Below, piece by piece: positions 53,101-62,691 of a stretch of 64,000 nucleotides of DNA (the stretch's first letter is position 1; every line of letters begins with the position of its first letter). Made by a program: the position numbers and the translations under genes. Source of the DNA: Xanthobacter sp. YC-JY1 (GTDB lineage: Bacteria; Pseudomonadota; Alphaproteobacteria; Rhizobiales; Xanthobacteraceae); assembly GCF_021730305.1 (NCBI RefSeq), contig NZ_CP032674.1, positions 1,225,001 through 1,289,000 of the forward strand, in the 5' to 3' direction. Below the pieces are notes generated by a model, which was given only the letters and a program-made list of their open reading frames with translations, searched no databases and had not been told where the DNA came from.

Positions 53101-54930
53101 GCTCTTGGGACCGCCGGCGGGCTCGATGCGGAAGGTGCGCTCGTTGATGGCCTTGAGGCCCATATTCTCCAGCATGGGCACCCGCGCCGCCAGCGGGAGG
53201 GGCGCGCCGAAGGAGAGAAGGCGCAGGGCGATGCGCCGGTCGTCGTCACCCTCGCGCTGGTAGAAATCGAGGGCGACGGGCCGTTCCTCGGAGAGGCGTT
53301 CCAGCAGTTCGATGTCGGCGAGCGCCGTCGGCACGCCATAGGCCGCGCGGTAGCCGGGATCGAATGCCTCCACGTAGCGTCGCGACAGGCGGGCCGCATC
53401 CCCGGCGTCGATTCCGGGGACATTCGCCACGGCGGCCGAGAGGCGGTCGCGCCAGGTGAGGATGGCGTCCGCCACCGCCCGTTCCAGCTCGCCCTTGTCC
53501 ACCTCCGGGATGCGTCCCTCGGTGCGGCCGATGTCGTAGTGGACGCGCGTGAGCGGCAGGCCGGCGACGAACGCCTGCTCCAGCGACGTGACCGTTCCGC
53601 CGTAGGATTTCTCAAGGATGGCGCCCACCCGGTCGCGGACCTGCGCATCGAACCGCTCGCGGGGCAGGAAGGTGAGCACGGAGACGAACCGATCGAACCG
53701 GTCGGCACGAGCCAGCACCTTCAGGCGCGGCCGGTCATAGAGCGAGAGGATCTCGCGGGCGTGGACGAGCAGCGTCGGCACGTCGATTTGGAACAGGTCG
53801 TCGCGCGGGTAGGTCTCCAGCACGGTCGACAGCGCGCGGGCGGAATGGCTGTCCGGTTCGAGCCCGGCGCCCCGGATGACCGAATCCGCCTTGAGGCGCA
53901 GATAGGGAATCTCGCGCAGGGAATGGGTGTAGGCCGTGGAGGCGAACAGGCCGATGAGGCGCACCTCGCCGATGAGCCGGCCTTTTTCGTCGTGGGCCTT
54001 GATGCCCACATAGTCCATCACATCCCGCCGGTGCACGCGCGAGCGCAGGCTGGCCTTCGTGAAGAGGAGCGGGGTGGGGCCTTCGAGGAAGGCGCGGATT
54101 TCCGGCGTCGTCACCACCGGCGCATCGCCGAGGCGCAGTTCGTGGACGTCGGGATTGCGCAGGATGCCGAGGCCGCTATTGGCCTCGGCCTTCAGGCCGT
54201 CCTCGCTCAGCTCGTAGTGGCGCAGGCCGAGGAAGATGAAATTGTCCTCGGTGAGCCATTCGAGAACGTCGGCGGCTTCCTCGCGGGCGTCGTCGCCATA
54301 GGGCCGCTTCTCGCGCCGGTAGCCCTTCGACAGGCTCTTTACCTGCTTGCGCATGGCGGAGAAATCGAGATTGGCCGCGCGCACGTCGGCGAGCGTCCGG
54401 TCCAGTCCCGCCTTCAGCTCCGCCGCCGCGGCCTCGTCGATGGCGGCGACGTGGATGTGGATGAGGCTTTCGCGGTTCTCTTCCGACAGGCTGCCGGGAC
54501 CGGAGTTCTCCAGGCCACGCACCCCGCCGTCGCCGTCGCGCTCCACATGCAGGATGGGGTGGGCCGCAAGCTTCACCACCAGCCCCCGGTCGGCGAGTTC
54601 GCCGGCAACCGAGTCAAACAGGAAGGCCATGTCGTCGTTCACCGCCTCGATGACGGTGATGGCCGGCCCCGGTAGCGGCGGATTGAACACCCGCACGCTC
54701 GGCTGCCCCTTGGGACGGCCGGCCACATGGGTCCAGGCCTCGCGCAGCAGGAGAGCGATGCAGGCCGCCGGAAGCGGCGCCAGATCCTCCGGCGCCACGG
54801 CGGCGAGGAAGGTATCGGCGAAGCCGGCCGGCAGATGGGGCGCGTCGCGTTCGATGAGCGCCTTCATCGCGGCCAGAGCCGTCTCGTCGTGGAGCCCGTG
54901 TGCACCGGCTTGAAATCCCATGACGTTCAT
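50104..54930 (-). CDS. gdhB: NAD-specific glutamate dehydrogenase, large (~180 kDa) type
   Basis: This 1608-residue protein is the large L-glutamate dehydrogenase (GDH180 class) that oxidatively deaminates glutamate with NAD+. It has a regulatory N-terminal half with ACT-like segments and a catalytic domain near residues 700-1200. Visible in it are [45 protein letters not shown], cofactor and substrate motifs [51 protein letters not shown] (read in parts), and [12 protein letters not shown]. The long helical C-terminal half is also present. Length is as expected and no disruption was seen. It is convergent with the AI-2E gene. Confidence 0.96.
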   Translation of the reverse strand: [1608 protein letters not shown]

Positions 54931-55029
54931 GGCCTTTCCTCACTGTGTGGTCGCCGGGTGCGGGTCCCGCGTTCGGCGAGCATGACGTTGTGGCCGGGAG
55001 CGGCGACGCTGGAATGACGAGGCGACCCA

Positions 55030-55773
55030 ATGGCATCGAAAGTGAAGGCAGCAGGGGGCGTGGAAAAGGCCAAAAGCGCCACTGCCGCAAATAAAGGCAG
55101 GCCCGAAACTCAGGCGGCGCCGTCCGGCCGAAAGTCTTCGGCCAAGTCTTCTGCACCGAAAACGGCTGTTCCTGCCGCCGAGCCTGCCCGCCAGCGCGAC
55201 GATCTTCCCGCGATCGCCCTCGCGATCCCGCCCGCCGAGCTTGATGCGCAGAATCAGGCTTATTTCGACAAGTGCGTGGAGAAAATCGGCTTCGTGCCGA
55301 ACGTCCTTCAGGCCTACGCGCTCGACATGGCGAAGCTCAATGCCTTCGCCGGAATGTATAACGACCTCATGCTCGCCCCGTCCGGCCTCTCGAAGCTGGA
55401 GCGGGAGATGATCGCGGTGGTCGTTTCCAGCATCAACCGCTGCTATTACTGCCTCACGGCGCACGGTGCCGCGGTGCGCCAGCTCTCCGGTGATCCCATC
55501 CTTGGCGAGCAGATGGTGATGAACTATCGCGCCGCGCGCCTCGACCCACGCCGCCGGGCCATGCTCGACTTCGCCGCCAAGCTCACGGAGCGCCCCCACG
55601 AGGTGGAGGAAGACGACCGGGCGGCGCTGCGCAAGGTCGGCTTTTCCGAGCGCGACATCTGGGACATCGGCGCCGTGGTCGGTTTCTTCAACATGTCCAA
55701 CCGCATCGCCTCGGCGACGGACATGCGGCCGAACGAGGAATACCACGTCCAGGCGCGCACGCCGAAGGGCTGA
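55030..55773 (+). CDS. Peroxidase-related enzyme (carboxymuconolactone decarboxylase/AhpD-like)
   Basis: The 247-residue protein has a low-complexity Ala/Lys-rich N-terminus (about 1-50), then an AhpD-like core with the redox motif INRCYYCLTAHGAAVRQ (CxxC) and KLTERPHEVEEDD, matching the uncharacterised peroxidase-related enzymes of the CMD family. It may act in peroxide defence or as a decarboxylase-like enzyme. The protein is complete. It is divergent from gdhB (about 100 bases), and a palindrome lies between it and the next gene. Confidence 0.86.
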   Translation: MASKVKAAGGVEKAKSATAANKGRPETQAAPSGRKSSAKSSAPKTAVPAAEPARQRDDLPAIALAIPPAELDAQNQAYFDKCVEKIGFVPNVLQAYALDMAKLNAFAGMYNDLMLAPSGLSKLEREMIAVVVSSINRCYYCLTAHGAAVRQLSGDPILGEQMVMNYRAARLDPRRRAMLDFAAKLTERPHEVEEDDRAALRKVGFSERDIWDIGAVVGFFNMSNRIASATDMRPNEEYHVQARTPKG

Positions 55774-55800
55774 GGTCCGCCGAAGGGCTCGTCCGCCGGT

Positions 55801-55836
55801 CCGGAAAGATATATTCATTAGGATATACCTTTCCGG
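55801..55836. repeat. 36-nt imperfect palindrome between two genes
   Basis: CCGGAAAGATATATTC and GGATATACCTTTCCGG are reverse complements except for two positions, with a four-base ATTA loop. It is an AT-cored palindrome in a GC-rich genome, 16 bases before ATG 55852. No T tract follows, so it is more probably an operator, mRNA leader hairpin or bidirectional element than a simple terminator. Confidence 0.7.
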
Positions 55837-55851
55837 ATCGTGAGGCGCGGC

Positions 55852-56385
55852 ATGGCCCCGGCACGCCGTCTGTTGATGCTTGTGATACCCGCCATCGTTT
55901 GCGCCGCCGTCTCGGCCGCTCCGGTGATCGCCAAAGCCGAACCGGCCGGGGAGGATTGCGGCAAGGCGGCATGGCCGCTCGCGTCCGCCCGCACCCGCCT
56001 CGCATCGCCGCTTCGGACGGTGGAGGCTGGGGGGCGCCTGTCCCTGCCGCTGGAGGGCGCCGTTACGCTCGCCTTGTCGGATCGCGCCTCCGCCGCCCTG
56101 CCGTTCCAGCCGACCCGGCGGGGGCGGGAGTCGCAGGCCGGATTCGCGCGCATCGCCGTTCCCGCGCCCGGTGGCGACTATCAGATCACGGTGTCGGACG
56201 GCGCGTGGCTCGACGTGTTCGCGGACGGAAAGTCGTTGGCCCCGCTCGCCTTCACCGGCGTGCATGCCTGCCCCGGTGTACGCAAGAGCCTGCGCTTTCG
56301 CCTGCCGGCGGGCGAGGTGGTGCTGGTCGTGACCGATGCTGCCGTCCAAGGTCTGGCAATGGTGATCGATCCCGTCGGGCCCTGA
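55852..56385 (+). CDS. Secreted protein of unknown function
   Basis: The ~177-residue protein begins MAPARRLLMLVIPAIVCAAVSAAPVIAKAEP when read in parts, a clear signal peptide with an AKA-type cleavage site near residue 28. The mature part has two Cys (CGKAAWPL and HACPGVRKS) that may form a disulfide, and beta-rich segments (DYQITVSDGAWLDVFADGK). It is presumably periplasmic. No family is recognised. A GTG at 55840 would lengthen it slightly. The large palindrome precedes it. Confidence 0.68.
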   Translation: MAPARRLLMLVIPAIVCAAVSAAPVIAKAEPAGEDCGKAAWPLASARTRLASPLRTVEAGGRLSLPLEGAVTLALSDRASAALPFQPTRRGRESQAGFARIAVPAPGGDYQITVSDGAWLDVFADGKSLAPLAFTGVHACPGVRKSLRFRLPAGEVVLVVTDAAVQGLAMVIDPVGP

Positions 56386-56636
56386 GGCGATAACAACTTT
56401 GTCTCAACCTCGGCGAGTGTGGCCTTAGATTACCTCCTGCCGCAGCGGCGCTCATACAATAGTGGTAAGATCGAGCTAGACATTCGTCGGCGGCCCGGTC
56501 TATTGCAGCCTCGGCGGAGCGTGATAGCTTGCGCCACAAGATCAAGGGCACCGGCCAAGGTGCCATGTGTTGGAGGTCGGCTGGAGCGCGTCGCTTGCGA
56601 CGTGCGGCCGGGGAACAGCGAGGGCGCCTTACGATC

Positions 56637-57407
56637 ATGGACAGCGTCTCAGACGTGCCCTACATCGTTGAAGCTTCAGGTCTCACGAAGGAATTCAAGG
56701 GGTTCGCTGCGGTCAAGAACGTTGACCTCAGGATCCGTCGTCACACGATTCACGCCCTCATCGGGCCGAACGGTGCCGGCAAGACCACCTGCTTCAACCT
56801 GATTACCAAATTCCTGGAGCCGACGCGCGGCACCATCAAGCTGAACGGCCGCGACATCACGCGCACGCCGCCGGCGGATGTGGCGCGGCTCGGCATGGTC
56901 CGTTCGTTCCAGATCTCGGCCACGTTCCCGCATCTCACCGTGCTTGAGAACGTGCGGATCGCGCTGCAGCGGCCCATCGGCAACTCATTCCACTTCTGGC
57001 AGTCGGAGAAGAGCCTCGATGCGCTCAACGACCGCGCCATGGAGCTGATCGCCGACGTGGACCTGACGCAATACGCGAAGCATCTGGCGGTGGAGCTGCC
57101 CTACGGCCGCAAGCGCGCGCTGGAGATCGCCACCACGCTGGCGCTCGAGCCGGAAATGCTGCTGCTGGACGAGCCCACCTCTGGCATGGGCCGCGAGGAC
57201 ATCGCCCGCACGGCGGACCTCATCAAGCGCGTCTCGGCCAACCGCACCATCCTCATGGTGGAGCACAATCTTTCGGTCGTGGCCAACCTCTCGGACCGGA
57301 TCACCGTGCTGGCGCGCGGCGAGATCCTCACCGAGGGGCCCTATGCCGAAGTGTCGAAGAACCCGCAGGTGATCGAGGCCTATATGGGCACCGGTGGAGC
57401 GCATTGA
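56637..57407 (+). CDS. livG: Branched-chain amino acid-type ABC transporter ATPase (LivG-like)
   Basis: The 256-residue ATP-binding protein has Walker [10 protein letters not shown] near residue 43, a LivG-like insert (ARLGMVRSFQISATFPHLTVLENVRIAL), a signature-like LPYGRKRALEIA, Walker B MLLLDEPTSGMG and the switch His in MVEHNL. It energises the LivH/LivM permease pair encoded downstream. It begins at ATG 56637 and is followed by livF after one base. Of the gap 56386-56636 I can only say that it probably holds the operon promoter. Confidence 0.92.
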   Translation: MDSVSDVPYIVEASGLTKEFKGFAAVKNVDLRIRRHTIHALIGPNGAGKTTCFNLITKFLEPTRGTIKLNGRDITRTPPADVARLGMVRSFQISATFPHLTVLENVRIALQRPIGNSFHFWQSEKSLDALNDRAMELIADVDLTQYAKHLAVELPYGRKRALEIATTLALEPEMLLLDEPTSGMGREDIARTADLIKRVSANRTILMVEHNLSVVANLSDRITVLARGEILTEGPYAEVSKNPQVIEAYMGTGGAH

Positions 57408-57408
57408 G

Positions 57409-58122
<714 letters not shown>

Positions 58123-58178
58123 CGCCGGGTTCCTGACAGAGAGAGAAATCCGGTTCCAGCCGGAGGGGAGGACACATC

Positions 58179-59387
58179 ATGCGTCTTGCAGCTGTATTGC
58201 TGGCCGCCGCCAGCGTCGTCGTTGCCGCTGGCGCCGCCAAGGCCCAGGTTCCTGTCAAGATCGGCGTTCTCAATGACCAGTCGGGCCTTTACGCCGATCT
58301 CGGCGGCCAGGGCTCCGTGTGGGCCGCCAAGAAGGCGGTCGAGGACTTCGGCGCCGCCGCCAAGGGCCTCAAGGTGGACGTGATCTTCGCCGATCACCAG
58401 AACAAGGCCGACGTCGGCACCTCCATCGCCCGCCAGTGGTACGACGTGGATGGCGTGGACGTGATCGTCGACACGCCGAATTCCGGTGTTGCGCTCGCGG
58501 TGAACACCGTCACCAAGGAAAAGAACAAGGTCTTTATCAATTCCGGCGCGGCCACCTCCGACCTGACCGGAAAAGCCTGCACGCCGAACACCGTGCACTG
58601 GACCTACGACACTTGGGCGCTGGCCAATGGCACCGGCAAGGCCATCGTGAAGAACGGCGGAGACACCTGGTTCTTTCTTACCGCCGATTACGCCTTCGGT
58701 CATGCGCTCGAGCGCGACACCTCCGAAGTGGTGAAGGCCAACGGCGGCAAGGTGGTCGGCTCCGTGAAGGTGCCGCTCAACAACTCCGACTTCTCCTCCT
58801 TCCTGCTGCAGGCTCAGTCGTCCAAGGCCAAGATCATCGGCCTCGCCAACGCCGGCGGCGACACCATCAACTCCATCAAGCAGGCGTCGGAATACGGTAT
58901 CGTCGATGGTGGCCAGAAGCTCGCTGGCCTCCTCATCTTCCTCACCGACGTGCATTCGCTCGGCCTGAAGGTGGCGCAGGGCCTGAACCTGACCTCCGCT
59001 TGGTACTGGGACCAGACCGACGCTAACCGCAAGTTCGCCGACGCCTTCGCGGCGGCCAACGGCGGCAAGCGCCCGACGATGGTGCAGGCTGGCGTCTATT
59101 CGGGCGTGCTGCATTATCTCAAGGCCGTCGCAGCGCTGAAGTCCGCCAAGGACGGCGCTGCGGTCGTGGCCGAGATGAAGAAGATCCCGACCGACGATCC
59201 GCTGTTCGGCAAGGGTGAGGTGCGGGCCGATGGCCGGCAGATCCATCCCATGTATCTCTATGAGGTGAAGAAGCCGTCGGAGTCGAAGGGCCCCTACGAC
59301 TACTACACCCTGAAGGGTACCATCCCGGCCAACGAGGCCTTCCGTCCCATCGGCGAGGGGGACTGCCCGCTCGTCAAGAAGGGCTGA
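58179..59387 (+). CDS. ABC transporter substrate-binding protein (LivJ/K-like)
   Basis: The 402-residue protein has a Sec signal peptide ending AAKAQ near residue 23, and the periplasmic binding protein type I fold of the Liv family (KIGVLNDQSGLYADLGGQG, FFLTADYAFGHALERDT, AQSSKAKIIGLANAGGD). It binds the ligand for the LivHM-LivGF importer. The exact ligand is not predictable; relatives bind branched-chain amino acids, amides, urea or aromatic compounds. It sits between the ATPase and permease genes, with a hairpin after its stop. Confidence 0.9.
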   Translation: MRLAAVLLAAASVVVAAGAAKAQVPVKIGVLNDQSGLYADLGGQGSVWAAKKAVEDFGAAAKGLKVDVIFADHQNKADVGTSIARQWYDVDGVDVIVDTPNSGVALAVNTVTKEKNKVFINSGAATSDLTGKACTPNTVHWTYDTWALANGTGKAIVKNGGDTWFFLTADYAFGHALERDTSEVVKANGGKVVGSVKVPLNNSDFSSFLLQAQSSKAKIIGLANAGGDTINSIKQASEYGIVDGGQKLAGLLIFLTDVHSLGLKVAQGLNLTSAWYWDQTDANRKFADAFAAANGGKRPTMVQAGVYSGVLHYLKAVAALKSAKDGAAVVAEMKKIPTDDPLFGKGEVRADGRQIHPMYLYEVKKPSESKGPYDYYTLKGTIPANEAFRPIGEGDCPLVKKG

Positions 59388-59401
59388 TCCAGCATCGGGT
59401 G

Positions 59402-59424
59402 GGGCGGGTCCTCAGGGCCCGCCC
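59402..59424 (+). other. Hairpin between binding-protein and permease genes
   Basis: GGGCGGG and CCCGCCC form a perfect 7-bp stem with a nine-base loop, followed by a short pyrimidine run (ATCCTCTTTC). It lies 15 bases after the binding-protein stop codon. In such operons this type of hairpin stabilises the upstream mRNA or acts as a partial terminator, giving more binding protein than permease. Confidence 0.55.
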
Positions 59425-59506
59425 GATCCTCTTTCGTTTCCGGTACCCTCAGTTCCGGCTGTCGCTTGCGGTTTCCGCCGTTTCCTCCTGACGAGACGGG
59501 TCTTCG

Positions 59507-60388
59507 ATGTTCGAGCTTCTCGGCATTCCCCCCCAGGCCCTGTTCGGGCAATTGCTTCTGGGCCTGATTAACGGCGCCTTCTACGCCATGCTGAGCCTCG
59601 GGCTCGCGGTGATCTTCGGCCTTTTGAACGTCATCAACTTCACCCACGGCGCGCAGTACATGATGGGCGCGTTCGGGGCGTGGATGTTGCTGAACTATGC
59701 GGGCATCCCCTTCTGGGGGGCGCTGGTGCTGTCGCCCATCGTGGTGGCGATCATCGGCATGGTCATCGAGAGGACGCTGCTCAAACGGCTGTACCATCTC
59801 GATCATCTGTACGGCCTGCTGCTGACCTTCGGCCTAGCCCTCATCCTCGAGGGCCTGTTCCGCCGGCAGTACGGCTCGTCGGGCCTGCCCTACAACAACC
59901 CGCTGCCGGGCGGCACCAATCTCGGCTTCATGTTCCTGCCCAACTACCGCGCCTTCGTGGTGGCGGCCTCGCTGGTGGTGTGCCTTGCCACCTGGTTCGT
60001 GATCGAGCGCACCAAGCTCGGCTCCTACCTGCGCGCCGCCACCGAGCGGCCGGACCTGGTGCAGGCCTTCGGCATCGACGTGCCGCGCATGATCACGCTC
60101 ACCTACGGCTTCGGCGTCGGCCTCGCCGCGCTCGCCGGCGTGCTCGCCGCCCCGGCCTATCAGGTGAGCCCCACCATGGGCTCCAACCTCATCATCGTGG
60201 TGTTCGCGGTGGTGGTTATCGGTGGCATGGGCTCGATCATGGGCGCCATCGTCACCGGCTTCGGCCTCGGCGTCATCGAGGGCCTGACCAAGGTCTTCTA
60301 TCCCGAGGCCTCGTCCACCGTGATCTTCGTCATCATGGCCCTCGTGCTCATGGTGAAGCCCGCCGGCCTGTTCGGCACCGCCAAATGA
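59507..60388 (+). CDS. livH: Branched-chain amino acid-type ABC transporter permease (LivH-like)
   Basis: The 293-residue inner-membrane protein has about eight helices and the LivH features LLLGLINGAFYAMLSLGLAVIFGLLNVINFTHG near the start, RAATERPDLVQAFGIDVPRM (EAA-like loop contacting the ATPases) and GMGSIMGAIVTGFGLGVIEGL. It pairs with LivM as the channel. It is complete, and the gene starts 119 bases after the binding-protein stop. Confidence 0.94.
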   Translation: MFELLGIPPQALFGQLLLGLINGAFYAMLSLGLAVIFGLLNVINFTHGAQYMMGAFGAWMLLNYAGIPFWGALVLSPIVVAIIGMVIERTLLKRLYHLDHLYGLLLTFGLALILEGLFRRQYGSSGLPYNNPLPGGTNLGFMFLPNYRAFVVAASLVVCLATWFVIERTKLGSYLRAATERPDLVQAFGIDVPRMITLTYGFGVGLAALAGVLAAPAYQVSPTMGSNLIIVVFAVVVIGGMGSIMGAIVTGFGLGVIEGLTKVFYPEASSTVIFVIMALVLMVKPAGLFGTAK

Positions 60389-60415
60389 ACAGCCCCAGGA
60401 AGTGAGGCCGCAGCG

Positions 60416-61405
60416 ATGAGCTCTGCAACCCATCCCGCCGCCGCCCCCGCCACCTCGGGCGCCGGCTCCAATGCCATGATCCTGTTCGCAGTCGCCGCGG
60501 TGGCGGTGCTGCTGGTGGCGCCGTTCGGCGTCTATCCCGTGTTCCTGATGAAGGTGATGTGCTTCGCGCTGTTCGCGTGCGCCTTCAACCTGCTGCTGGG
60601 TTACACGGGTCTCCTGTCGTTCGGCCACGCCATGTTCTTCGGCGGGTCGGCCTACATCTGCGCCCACACCACCAAGGTGCTGGGCTTCACGCCGGAGCTC
60701 GCGCTCCTCGCCGGTGTCGCCTTCTCGGCGGTGCTGGGCCTGCTCGCGGGCCTGCTCGCCATCCGCCGGCAGGGCATCTACTTCGCCATGGTCACGCTGG
60801 CTCTGGCGCAGATGTTCTTCTTCTTCTGCCTGCAGGCGAAGTTCACCGGCGGCGAGGACGGCCTTCAGGCGGTGCCGCGTCGGCCGCTGTTCGGCGTCAT
60901 CGACATCAGCCAGGACATCCACCTGTACTATTTCGTGCTGGCGATCTTCCTGTTCGGCTTCTTCGTCATCTACCGCACCATCCACTCGCCCTTCGGGCAG
61001 GTGCTGAAGGCGATCCGTGAGAACGAGCCCCGCGCCATCTCGCTCGGCTACCGGGCGAATCAGTACAAGCTGCTGGCCTTCGTGCTCTCGGCGGCGCTGG
61101 CGGGTCTCGCCGGTTCCACCAAGGTGCTGGTGTTCCAGCTCGCCTCGCTCACCGACGTCGCCTGGCAGATGTCGGGTGAGGTGGTGCTGATGACGCTGGT
61201 GGGTGGCATGGGCACCGTGCTCGGCCCGGTGGTGGGCGCGGCGGTGATCGTGACCATGCAGAACTACCTTGCCGGCCTCGGCGAGTGGGTGCTGGTGATC
61301 CAGGGCGTCATCTTCGTCCTCGCTGTCTCGCTGTTCCGCCGCGGCTTCGTCGGCGAGGTCATCGCGGTCTGGCAGCAGATGAAGGCCCGCAAGGCCAACA
61401 GCTAG
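60416..61405 (+). CDS. livM: Branched-chain amino acid-type ABC transporter permease (LivM-like)
   Basis: The 329-residue permease has about nine helices, with LLLGYTGLLSFGHAMFFGGSAYICAH and the ATPase-contact loop KAIRENEPRAISLGYRANQYK. GMGTVLGPVVGAAVIVTMQNYLA follows. These are the LivM hallmarks. It follows livH after 27 bases and is the last gene of the operon; an intrinsic terminator lies 40 bases downstream. Confidence 0.94.
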   Translation: MSSATHPAAAPATSGAGSNAMILFAVAAVAVLLVAPFGVYPVFLMKVMCFALFACAFNLLLGYTGLLSFGHAMFFGGSAYICAHTTKVLGFTPELALLAGVAFSAVLGLLAGLLAIRRQGIYFAMVTLALAQMFFFFCLQAKFTGGEDGLQAVPRRPLFGVIDISQDIHLYYFVLAIFLFGFFVIYRTIHSPFGQVLKAIRENEPRAISLGYRANQYKLLAFVLSAALAGLAGSTKVLVFQLASLTDVAWQMSGEVVLMTLVGGMGTVLGPVVGAAVIVTMQNYLAGLGEWVLVIQGVIFVLAVSLFRRGFVGEVIAVWQQMKARKANS

Positions 61406-61445
61406 GCCGTCAGTCTCCGGCCAGTGGCCGGCCCGACATCCTCCC

Positions 61446-61479
61446 ACCCCGCGGGCGTCCATCGTCCGCGGGGTTTTTC
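61446..61479 (+). terminator. Intrinsic terminator of the liv operon
   Basis: ACCCCGCGG and CCGCGGGGT form a perfect 9-bp stem with an 11-base loop and run straight into TTTTT. It lies 40 bases beyond the livM stop and just before the end of the convergent benE gene. Confidence 0.92.
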
Positions 61480-61500
61480 GTTTCAAGGGGGCCGCTCCGG

Positions 61501-62652
61501 TCAGCGGCGGCGCACGTTATCCATGGCGAAGACGGCAAGGCCGGCGGCCAGTCCCCACACCGGCGCGCCGAGGCCGAGGGCACTGATTCCCGAGGCCGTG
61601 GTGGCGAAGGTCACGATGGCGGCGGTGCGGTCCTTGTCCACATTCAGCGCGGCGGTGAGCGAGCCGGTGAGGGGGGCGATCAGCGCCAGCCCCGCAATGG
61701 TGGCGACCAGCGCCGGCGGCAGCGCCGCGAACACCGCCACCAGCGAGGCGCCCGCCGCCGCCAGCAGCAGATAGAACAGGGCATAGACCGGCCCCGCCTT
61801 CCACCGCGCCCGCGGGTCCGGGTCGCAGTCCGGCCCGGTGCACAAGGCGGCGGTGATGGCGGCGAGATTCGAGGCATGGGCGCCGAACGGCGCGGTGAGC
61901 ACCGAGGCGATGCCGGTGGTGGCGAGGATGGACCGGACCGGCGGCACGTAGCCGCTGGCGGTGAGCACGGCGAACCCGGGCAGGTTCTGCGATGCCATGG
62001 TCACAAGGAACAGCGGCAACGCGATGCTGATGAGCACGCCGCCGTCGAACTCCGGCGTCACCCAGACCAGAGCGGAGAGTTCCGGCGCCGGCATCGGGCC
62101 GACCGCGCCAAGCCCGAGGGCCGCCCCGATGCCGGCGACGAGCGCCGCCGGCACGGACCAGCTCGGCGCGAGCCGGCGGGTCAGGAAGAAGGCGGCGACC
62201 ACCGGCAGGACCAGCGCGGGGCTCTTCACCGCATGTTCGGCCAGCGCCGTGACGAAGCGCACCAGCACGCCCGCGAGCATCGCCGCCGCCACCGCGACGG
62301 GAATGCGCGCCACCAGCGTGCCGAGCGGTTTGATCGCCGCGCAGGCCACCATCATCAGTCCCGCCACCAGGAAGGCGCCGGCTGCCCGCTCCATGCCGAT
62401 CCCCGCCCCGAAGGCGGCGAGCAGGGCCGCTCCCGGCGTGGACCATGCGGTGATGATGGGCAGGCGGTGGCGGATGGAGAGGAACGCGCTCGATCCCGCC
62501 ACGGCGAGGCAGAGCGCCGCGACCCAGGACGACGCCTGCGCCGGGCTCGCCCCCACTGCGGCAGCGGCGGAGAGGATGAGGGCGAGCGTGCCGCCGAAGC
62601 CCACGAGGGCGGCGACGAAGGCCGACACGATGGCGGAGACCGGCACGCTCAA
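61501..62652 (-). CDS. benE: BenE family benzoate/proton symporter-like transporter
   Basis: The 383-residue protein has about 12 hydrophobic helices with the BenE pattern (SWVAALCLAVAGSSAFLSIRHRLPIITAWSTPGAALLAA, and GVLVRFVTALAEHAV). BenE relatives import benzoate with protons. No benzoate-degradation genes are beside it, so the substrate is unproved. It is convergent with the liv operon, with the shared terminator in between, and its start lies 39 bases after the beta-lactamase stop on the same strand. Confidence 0.88.
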   Translation of the reverse strand: MSVPVSAIVSAFVAALVGFGGTLALILSAAAAVGASPAQASSWVAALCLAVAGSSAFLSIRHRLPIITAWSTPGAALLAAFGAGIGMERAAGAFLVAGLMMVACAAIKPLGTLVARIPVAVAAAMLAGVLVRFVTALAEHAVKSPALVLPVVAAFFLTRRLAPSWSVPAALVAGIGAALGLGAVGPMPAPELSALVWVTPEFDGGVLISIALPLFLVTMASQNLPGFAVLTASGYVPPVRSILATTGIASVLTAPFGAHASNLAAITAALCTGPDCDPDPRARWKAGPVYALFYLLLAAAGASLVAVFAALPPALVATIAGLALIAPLTGSLTAALNVDKDRTAAIVTFATTASGISALGLGAPVWGLAAGLAVFAMDNVRRR

Positions 62653-62691
62653 CTCCTCGCCTACATCTTCAGGGGGCCTCCGCCGGCAGGC

